From Holophagales bacterium (GTDB lineage Bacteria > Acidobacteriota > Thermoanaerobaculia > Multivoradales > JAGPDF01), in contig CP064972.1 of NCBI GenBank assembly GCA_016699405.1, positions 4,371,501-4,435,500 of the forward strand: a stretch of DNA of 64,000 nucleotides, in the 5' to 3' direction. The stretch's first letter is position 1. Each line of letters begins with the position of its first letter. The translations under genes were made by a program, and so were the position numbers. Positions 58,223 to 64,000 of this stretch are shown in pieces. Under the pieces are notes generated by a model. The model had not been told where the DNA came from. It did not search any database and saw only the letters and a list, made by a program, of their open reading frames with translations.

Positions 58223-59032
58223 ATGACTCCTCTTCAGCAATCCGCAGAAGGAAATCCGACCAAGCCTTTCTTGGTGCTCGACAAGAGCCTTGTGCGGGAC
58301 TCGAGCTTCGACTCCCGAGCGGAAGAACTCGACGCCACCTTCCAGCTCGCCGTGCCCACGCACCTCGTGATGGAATGGGTGGTGCCACGGCACGAAGACT
58401 CTCCGGCCGAGGACCGGATCGTAACCCTCGCCGAGAAACTGAGACTCACGCCAGGTGCCGTGGCGTGTCCCATCCCGTCCTTTCTTCTGCAAGCGGAGAT
58501 GAGCGGCGACCGCCGGCACGCCTCCGCCCACTGCTCGCCGGACCTTCTCGAACGAATCCGCTCAGGGGACCGATCTTGGATTGGACCGGAGAGCCTACTT
58601 CGATGGAGGTCGCAGGTCGGGGAGGGAGTGCAGGGCCTGATGGAAATGACCAGGCTGATTCCAAAGATGGTCGCGGTCTCGAACCAGGGAGACGTGACAG
58701 AGCCCCTCTTGTCGCAGGTCGCGGAGGATCGGGTGATGATTTCCTCGCGAATCTACGACGAAATCTGGCGTCCGCAGTTCGGAGCAAGTGCTCCAGGAGT
58801 GGCCGGACCGGCTACAGCTTCTCGCATTCAGGTCCTGTTCATGGGAGCTCTGAGCTGGTTCGGAAAGTACGGGCTCACGCCAGACCGCGCAAATCCCGGG
58901 CGGGTGTTCAACGAGGTCGTCGACCTCGACATCAGGACCCTGGGGATAATCCTCGGCGGTCTAGGGAGTCTTGATCGAGGGAGTCAGTCCATGTTCAAGC
59001 AGCTCAACCCCTCCGGGATTCTCGTTACGTGA
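58223..59032 (+). CDS. PIN-like domain protein, candidate nuclease
   Basis: 269 aa. The N-terminus KPFLVLDKSLVRDSSFD places an Asp (about residue 20) at the end of the first strand. The chain continues with LAVPTHLVMEWVV, where Glu51 follows a helix, and closes with VFNEVVDLDIRTLGIILGGL, which has two late Asp. That order (D ... E ... D-x-D) is the PIN-fold metal site. Overall it resembles PIN-like proteins in defence islands, but the assignment is by pattern only. The preceding 160-bp gap holds no gene. The methyltransferase ATG starts 8 bases after this stop. Possibly an RNase effector or toxin kept in check by the neighbours. Confidence 0.72.
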   Translation: MTPLQQSAEGNPTKPFLVLDKSLVRDSSFDSRAEELDATFQLAVPTHLVMEWVVPRHEDSPAEDRIVTLAEKLRLTPGAVACPIPSFLLQAEMSGDRRHASAHCSPDLLERIRSGDRSWIGPESLLRWRSQVGEGVQGLMEMTRLIPKMVAVSNQGDVTEPLLSQVAEDRVMISSRIYDEIWRPQFGASAPGVAGPATASRIQVLFMGALSWFGKYGLTPDRANPGRVFNEVVDLDIRTLGIILGGLGSLDRGSQSMFKQLNPSGILVT

Positions 59033-59039
59033 GGCTGGG

Positions 59040-62039
59040 ATGTTGAATCGCAAGAAGCTCATCGAAGTCGCCCTCCCCCTCGAGGCCATCAACGCGGCCT
59101 CGGCGCGGGAGAAGTCGATCCGCCACGGCCATCCGTCGACGTTGCACCTCTGGTGGGCCCGCCGGCCGCTGGCAGCGGCGCGGGCGGTGATCTTTGCGCA
59201 GATGGTGGACGATCCGTCGGAGTACGTCGACGTGCTGCTCTCGGAGCCGGGGACGCGGCGGAAGGCCGAGACTGAGTTGCGCAAGCGACGGAAAGTCTGG
59301 GAGGCGACGAAGGCGAAGGCTGAGGAGGCCGCATCGCCCGAGCCGACGCTCGCCGAATGCGCGGCGGATCTCGAGAGGCAGCGCCTCTTCGAGATCATCG
59401 AGAAGCTGGTCCTCTGGGAGAACACCACCAACGAGGCCGTTCTCCAGGCCGCTCGCGACGAGATCTGGCAGAGCTGGCGGCGGACCTGTGCCGAGAACGC
59501 GGACCATCCGCGGGCCAAGGAGCTGTTCGACCGCAACGAGCTGCCCGCCTTCCACGACCCCTTCGCAGGCGGTGGCGCATTGCCGCTCGAGGCGCAGCGG
59601 CTCGGGCTGGAGAGCTACGCGAGTGATCTGAACCCTGTCGCCGTTCTGATCAACAAGGCGATGATCGAGATCCCGCCGAAGTTCGCGGGCAGGCCGCCGG
59701 TCAACCCGGAGTGGACGAGCAAGAGCCCCGAGGAGAAGGCGCTTCGCACCTGGAAGGGGGCCGAGGGCCTCGCCGAGGACGTGCGCTACTACGGCCAGTG
59801 GATGCGCGACGAGGCCGAGAAGCGCATCGGCCACCTCTACCCGAAGATCGAGGTCACGGCCGAGATGGCGAAGGAGCGGCCCGACCTGAAGCCGTACGTC
59901 GGCAAGGGGCTCACCGTCATCGCCTGGATCTGGGCGCGCACGGTGAAGAGCCCGAATCCGGCCTTCGCGCAGGTGGACGTGCCGCTCGCCTCGACCTTCA
60001 TGCTCTCCACCAAGGCGGGCAAGGAGGCGTACGTCGAGCCGGTGATCGGGAGCGGTGGCTATCGGTTCACGGTGAAGGTGGGGGCGTCGAAGGACGCGGA
60101 GGAGGCGAAGAACGGCACGAAGCTTTCGCGCGGTTCGAATTTCCGTTGCCTGATGTCTGGCGCGCCGATCGCGGGCGACTACCTCATGGCCGAGGGCAAG
60201 GCCGGGCGGTTGGGTGCGCGGCTGATGGCAATCGTGGCCGAAGGTGGCCGTGAGCGGGTCTATCTCTCTCCGACACTGGAGCACGAGGCGGCGGCGCTCG
60301 AGGCGCAGCCGGAGTGGAGGCCGGACGTCGACTTCTTCCAGCAGGCGCTCGGCTTTCGCGTCGGCAACTATGGAATGAGGAAGTGGAGCGACCTATTCAC
60401 ATCCCGCCAACTCACAGTTCTGACGACCTTCTCCGGCCTGGTGCATGAAGCGCGCGAGCGGGTGCAGCGCGACGCGCTCGTCGCCAGCCCATCCGACGAA
60501 GGCCGCGGCCTGGACGCCGGTGGCTTCGGCGCCGCCGTCTACGCGGACGCAGTAGCGGTATATCTCGCATTCGGAGTGTCGAAGACATCGAATCGATCAA
60601 ATAGTCTGGCTACGTGGATGCCTTCGGTGCAGTGCCCCGGACACCTCTTCCGGCGCCATGCAATTCCGATGAGCTGGGACTTCTCCGAAGCCAATTCGCT
60701 GAATGGACCAAGTGGCTCATTCTGGAGCATGGTAGATGACACGGCTAGAGCACTGGACTTCATGTCCGCTTCGGGCGCACGCGGCGCTGCCGCTCAAGCG
60801 GATGCGGCGGTACAGACAAACTCAGTAGGGAAAGTGATCTCGATAGATCCCCCCTACTACGACAATGTTGGGTACGCCGACTTGTCGGACTTCTTCTATG
60901 TCTGGCTTCGCACCTCGCTGAAGCCGGTCTTCTCTGATCTCTTCGCCACGGTCGTCGTGCCAAAGGCCGCGGAGCTCGTTGCCACACCTGACAGGCACGG
61001 GGGCAAGCACAAGGCCGAGGAGTTCTTCCTGAACGGCATGACGCAAGTAATGCATCGCCTCGCCGAGCAGGCGCACCCGGCCTTCCCGGTCACGATCTAC
61101 TATGCGTTCAAGCAGTCCGAGGGCGACGGAACTGAGGGAACTGCAAGCACGGGGTGGGAGGTCTTCCTCGCTGCGGGAATACGCGCCGGATTCGCCATCA
61201 ACGGTACCTGGCCGGTGCGCACTGAACGCGAGAACCGAACACGAAATCAAGAGAGCAACGCCCTCGCTTCAAGCATCATCCTCGTCTGCCGCCCGCGCTC
61301 CGGATCCGCACCCACTGCCACGCGCCGCGAGTTCGTCACCGCGCTCAAGGCAGAGCTGCCAGTAGCGCTCGCCCACCTCCAGCGCGGCAACATCGCGCCA
61401 GTGGACCTGGCGCAGGCTGCCATCGGCCCGGGTATGGCGGTTTACACCCGCTACGCCAAGGTGCTCGACGCCGAGGGGAAGGCGCTCAGCGTGCGCGAGG
61501 CGCTCGCGCTCATCAATCAGACCCTCGACGAGGCGCTGGCCGAGCAGGAGGGGGACTTCGACGCCGACACCCGCTGGGCGCTGACCTGGTTCGAGCAGTC
61601 GGGCTTCGACGAGGGCGAGTACGGCGTGGCCGAACAGCTCTCCAAGTCCAAGAACACGAGCGTCGGCGGCATGGAGGATGCGGGCATCCTGAAGTCCAAG
61701 GGTGGCAAGGTCCGCCTGCTGCGCCCCGCCGAGCTCCCCGCCGACTGGGACCCGGAGAAGGACAGTCGCCGCACCGCGTGGGAGGCCGTCCACCATCTCG
61801 TTCGCGTCCTCGAGTCCGGAGGAGAAGGTGCCGCGGCCGAGCTGCAGAAGAAGCTCGGAGCCCAGGCCGAAGTCGCCCGCGAGCTCGCTTACCGCCTTTA
61901 CACCCTCTGCGAGCGCAAGAAGCGGGCGGCGGAGGCGCTCTCGTACAATGCGCTTGTCCAGAGCTGGCCGGAGGTCGTCCGACTTGCCCAGCAGGAGCCC
62001 ACAGGCGTGGGGCAGACGTCGTTGTTTGAGCAGGAGTAG
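59040..62039 (+). CDS. DUF1156 adenine-specific DNA methyltransferase
   Basis: 999 aa. The N-terminal DUF1156 block is clear: KSIRHGHPSTLHLWWARRPL followed by AAARAVIFAQMVDDP (about 25-60). The SAM-binding motif is HDPFAGGGALPLEAQRLGLE (about 172-191). The catalytic adenine-N6 motif IV, SIDPPYYDNVGYADLSDFFY, is near 600. Between them (about 440-600) lies the likely target-recognition region, whose DNA is clearly less GC-rich than the rest. A helical C-terminal part (about 800-999) ends in QTSLFEQE. It presumably marks host DNA so that the helicase/nuclease partners spare it. The start at ATG 59040 has GAGG nine bases upstream. Confidence 0.92.
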   Translation: MLNRKKLIEVALPLEAINAASAREKSIRHGHPSTLHLWWARRPLAAARAVIFAQMVDDPSEYVDVLLSEPGTRRKAETELRKRRKVWEATKAKAEEAASPEPTLAECAADLERQRLFEIIEKLVLWENTTNEAVLQAARDEIWQSWRRTCAENADHPRAKELFDRNELPAFHDPFAGGGALPLEAQRLGLESYASDLNPVAVLINKAMIEIPPKFAGRPPVNPEWTSKSPEEKALRTWKGAEGLAEDVRYYGQWMRDEAEKRIGHLYPKIEVTAEMAKERPDLKPYVGKGLTVIAWIWARTVKSPNPAFAQVDVPLASTFMLSTKAGKEAYVEPVIGSGGYRFTVKVGASKDAEEAKNGTKLSRGSNFRCLMSGAPIAGDYLMAEGKAGRLGARLMAIVAEGGRERVYLSPTLEHEAAALEAQPEWRPDVDFFQQALGFRVGNYGMRKWSDLFTSRQLTVLTTFSGLVHEARERVQRDALVASPSDEGRGLDAGGFGAAVYADAVAVYLAFGVSKTSNRSNSLATWMPSVQCPGHLFRRHAIPMSWDFSEANSLNGPSGSFWSMVDDTARALDFMSASGARGAAAQADAAVQTNSVGKVISIDPPYYDNVGYADLSDFFYVWLRTSLKPVFSDLFATVVVPKAAELVATPDRHGGKHKAEEFFLNGMTQVMHRLAEQAHPAFPVTIYYAFKQSEGDGTEGTASTGWEVFLAAGIRAGFAINGTWPVRTERENRTRNQESNALASSIILVCRPRSGSAPTATRREFVTALKAELPVALAHLQRGNIAPVDLAQAAIGPGMAVYTRYAKVLDAEGKALSVREALALINQTLDEALAEQEGDFDADTRWALTWFEQSGFDEGEYGVAEQLSKSKNTSVGGMEDAGILKSKGGKVRLLRPAELPADWDPEKDSRRTAWEAVHHLVRVLESGGEGAAAELQKKLGAQAEVARELAYRLYTLCERKKRAAEALSYNALVQSWPEVVRLAQQEPTGVGQTSLFEQE

Positions 62040-62042
62040 CGC

Positions 62043-63224
62043 ATGAGCATGCAGATCGAGAGCATCGAGATTCGCAACTACCGCGTCTTTCGGGAAGCGG
62101 TTCTGGATCGACTTCCACGGCTTTCCGTGCTCGTCGGAGTCAACGGCTCGGGCAAGAGCACGCTCTTCGACGTCTTCTCGTTCCTCAAGGACGCCCTCAC
62201 CCACAATGTTGCCGTTGCCGTGGGCAAGCGTGGAGGCTTCGCCGAGCTCGTCAGCCGGGGAGAGAAGGGACCGATCTCCGTGGTGATCCGGTTTCGTGAG
62301 ACCGGAGGGCGATTGGCGACCTACCAGCTCGAAGTCGGGCTTCAGGACGGGCTACCGATCGTCGAGCGGGAGGTTCTCAAGTTTCGCCGGGGGCAGCGCG
62401 GCAAGCCGTGGCACTTCGTCGATTTCTCTCGCGGGCGTGGCAGCGCCATCACCAACGAGGCCATGTACGGTCGCCCCGGTGCCAAAGAGGAGCGCAAAGA
62501 GCACGTGCTCGACGAACCGACTCTGCTCGCCATCAAGGGACTTGGTCAGTTCAAGGAGTTCCGGGTGGTGGCCGAGTTCCGCAACCTGATCGAGAACTGG
62601 CTGATCTCCGACTTTCACATCGCGGAAGCGCGGCCGAGCGCCGAGCAGGGCTACTCGGAGCACCTGTCCACCCGCGGCGACAACGTGGCGCAGGTTGCGC
62701 AGTTCCTCTTCGAACATCACCGGGAACGCTTCGACAAGATCCTGGATGCGATGAAGCGCCGCGTGCCAGGAATCGAGAAGGTCGAGGCCAAGCCGACCGA
62801 GGATGGTCGCCTAGTCCTTCGCTTCCAGGATGGCTCGTTCAAGGACCCGTTCATCGCACGTTACGTGTCGGACGGTACGATCAAGATGTTCGCCTATCTC
62901 GTGCTTCTCCACGACCCCAAGCCGTTCCCGCTACTGGCGGTCGAAGAGCCCGAGAATCAGCTCTACCCGGAGCTCCTCCCGGAGCTTGCCGAAGAGTTCC
63001 GCGCCTACGCGGATCGCGGTGGCCAGGTGTTCGTCTCGACGCACTCACCGGACTTCCTGAATGGTCTTGACCTGTCCGAGGTCTACTGGCTCGAGAAGCG
63101 GGACGGATTCTCGACGATTCGGCGCGCCTCCGAAAGCGAGACACTGAGAGAGCTCCAGAGGGAAGGAGACCTTCCGGGGGCGCTCTGGAAGCAAGGGCTC
63201 TTCGCCGGAGCGTGGGCGCGGTGA
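62043..63224 (+). CDS. AAA ATPase (ABC/SMC-like AAA_21) of an ATPase-DUF4276 pair
   Basis: 393 aa. The N-terminus IESIEIRNYRVFREAVLDRL and Walker A GVNGSGKST (32-40) are those of SMC/RecF-like AAA_21 proteins. VSDGTIKMFAYLVLL is the signature-like region. Walker B and switch are LLAVEEPENQLYPEL and STHSPDFLNGL (about 300 and 335). The stop overlaps the GTG of the DUF4276 gene (GTGA), so the two are made together. Such ATPase plus Toprim-like pairs (compare OLD and PARIS) are anti-phage modules, in which the ATPase senses phage and releases or drives the nuclease partner. Here the pair is nested inside a larger restriction-like locus. Confidence 0.9.
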   Translation: MSMQIESIEIRNYRVFREAVLDRLPRLSVLVGVNGSGKSTLFDVFSFLKDALTHNVAVAVGKRGGFAELVSRGEKGPISVVIRFRETGGRLATYQLEVGLQDGLPIVEREVLKFRRGQRGKPWHFVDFSRGRGSAITNEAMYGRPGAKEERKEHVLDEPTLLAIKGLGQFKEFRVVAEFRNLIENWLISDFHIAEARPSAEQGYSEHLSTRGDNVAQVAQFLFEHHRERFDKILDAMKRRVPGIEKVEAKPTEDGRLVLRFQDGSFKDPFIARYVSDGTIKMFAYLVLLHDPKPFPLLAVEEPENQLYPELLPELAEEFRAYADRGGQVFVSTHSPDFLNGLDLSEVYWLEKRDGFSTIRRASESETLRELQREGDLPGALWKQGLFAGAWAR

Positions 63225-63781
63225 GCCGCGTCGTCTTTCTTCTCGAGGAGCCTTCGATGAAGGCCCTCCTCGAAGGGCTGCTGCCTCGCGTGCTCCCGGG
63301 CGTCGAGTTTCTCTGCATTCCTCACGAAGGCAAGCGCGACCTGCAGAGGAGTATTCCCCGGAAGCTCCGAGCCTGGCGCGAACCGGGTGTCCGGTTCGTG
63401 GTTGTTCAGGACAACGACGGCAGCGACTGTCGCGTACTGAAGGGCCGTCTGCGCGACTTGTGCATTCAGGGGGGACGAAGCGACAGCCTGATTCGCATTC
63501 CGTGCCAGGAGCTCGAGGCTTGGTATCTGGGAGACCTGGAGATCTTGGCCGAGGCGTTCTCGGATCGCTCACTCGCCTCTCTCGAGCGAAGAGCGAAGTT
63601 TCGCGACCCGGACGTCCTCCAGAACCCGGCGAGAGAGCTGCGAGCACTGGTGCCCGAGTTTCAGAAGATCTCCGCGGCACGCCTCCTGGGAGGGAGGCTG
63701 CGGCCGGAAGCGAATCGCTCGAGGAGCTTTCAGGTCTTTCTTTCCGGTGTGCGGCGCCTGGCGGGCGCTCCAGAAGGGTAG
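63221..63781 (+). CDS. DUF4276 (Toprim-like) protein
   Basis: 186 aa from GTG 63221, which overlaps the ATPase TGA; a GTG three codons earlier is also possible. SRVVFLLEEPSMKALLEGLL has the Toprim-type glutamate (FLLEEPS). VRFVVVQDNDGSDCRVLKGR carries the acidic DND pair. IPCQELEAWYLGDLEILAEA is the DUF4276 hallmark (E-x-E-x-W-x-x-x-D). The Toprim fold predicts metal-dependent nucleic-acid cleavage, so this is the likely effector for the ATPase before it. Confidence 0.85.
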   Translation: MSRVVFLLEEPSMKALLEGLLPRVLPGVEFLCIPHEGKRDLQRSIPRKLRAWREPGVRFVVVQDNDGSDCRVLKGRLRDLCIQGGRSDSLIRIPCQELEAWYLGDLEILAEAFSDRSLASLERRAKFRDPDVLQNPARELRALVPEFQKISAARLLGGRLRPEANRSRSFQVFLSGVRRLAGAPEG

Positions 63782-63834
63782 GGACGCACGGACGCGAGCG
63801 GCTTGCCGCTCGATTCCGAGGAGGAGCGGAGGCC

Positions 63835-64000
63835 ATGGCGATCACGAATCACGAGCGCGTCGGCAGGACCTTGGAGCTTCTGAAGGACGGCCTCCTGCCG
63901 TTCGTCGAGCGGGAGCTGAAGGCGCAGCACGCTCAGCAGTGGCTCGAGCACGCCCGGAACGCCGTCGGGCCGACGCAGGAGAAGCTCTTCCAGAGCGAGG
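63835..64000 (+). CDS. Start of a Swt1-HEPN / DUF499-type protein (3' end outside window)
   Basis: 55 residues are seen, running off the window. MAITNHERVGRTLELLKDGL followed by LPFVERELKA is the start I associate with the Swt1-family HEPN domain at the head of large DUF499 ATPases. These are regular partners of DUF1156 methyltransferases. An AGGAGGAG-type ribosome site lies 9 bases before the ATG, one of the strongest in the island. If the rest is DUF499, the helicase-methyltransferase-DUF499 core of this defence type is complete. HEPN domains are often RNases, but the catalytic motif is not in view. Confidence 0.75.
   Translation, partial: MAITNHERVGRTLELLKDGLLPFVERELKAQHAQQWLEHARNAVGPTQEKLFQSE

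Overview
The window is about 70% G+C and carries roughly 44 protein genes on both strands. I see no rRNA, tRNA or CRISPR array. Gene content suggests an environmental Gram-negative Acidobacteriota-like bacterium, possibly Thermoanaerobaculia. The pointers are secreted FG-GAP/CRTAC1-type proteins, a eukaryotic-type Ser/Thr kinase fused to a TolB-like propeller, and three unrelated exported proteins that end in the same short Phe-Glu-x-Gly...Trp tail. This placement is inference.

Region 1 (1-4760): the 3' end of a probable GH13-family gene, a CRTAC1/ASPIC secreted protein and an enterochelin-esterase-like hydrolase. Region 2 (4757-18194): a very large cyclic beta-glucan synthase, a sigma-54 enhancer-binding regulator (XylR_N-V4R-AAA-Fis), and a run of small envelope-stress genes (tandem CsbD, DUF3309-like, GlsB/YeaQ, pirin, lmo0937-like, BON). 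Three excellent -24/-12 promoters lie around the regulator: before the glucan synthase, before CsbD and before the lmo0937-like gene. The block therefore reads as one local sigma-54 regulon for osmotic/envelope stress.

Region 3 (18267-31688): M28 peptidase, YihY/BrkB membrane protein, B12-binding radical SAM enzyme and kinase-propeller fusion. A glycosyltransferase-like membrane locus follows, with one intact TMTC-like gene, one truncated relative, one decayed GT39-like relic and a 184-bp palindromic repeat beside the relic. A polytopic TPR protein and a small Cys-motif protein close the region. Region 4 (31835-50247): mostly core functions. These are YaeQ, exonuclease III, an FHA-GAF-PP2C phosphatase, an AlkA-like glycosylase, a permuted SPASM radical SAM enzyme, murF-aceK-icd in a row (the kinase/phosphatase next to its substrate, with the target serine conserved), and outer-membrane barrel proteins.

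Region 5 (50470-64000, running off the end): a restriction-like defence island, all on the plus strand and closely spaced. It holds an SNF2 helicase with a C-terminal DUF3883 nuclease-like domain, a GmrSD-type DUF262/DUF1524 protein, a small possibly sliding-clamp-like protein, a coiled-coil protein with a distinctive C-terminal domain, a PIN-like protein, a DUF1156 adenine methyltransferase, an AAA ATPase/DUF4276 pair, and the start of a Swt1-HEPN (DUF499-type) protein. Base composition drops in the DUF262 gene and in one internal segment of the methyltransferase, suggesting mosaic origin. The three unrecognised proteins inside this island are the best candidates for undescribed biology.
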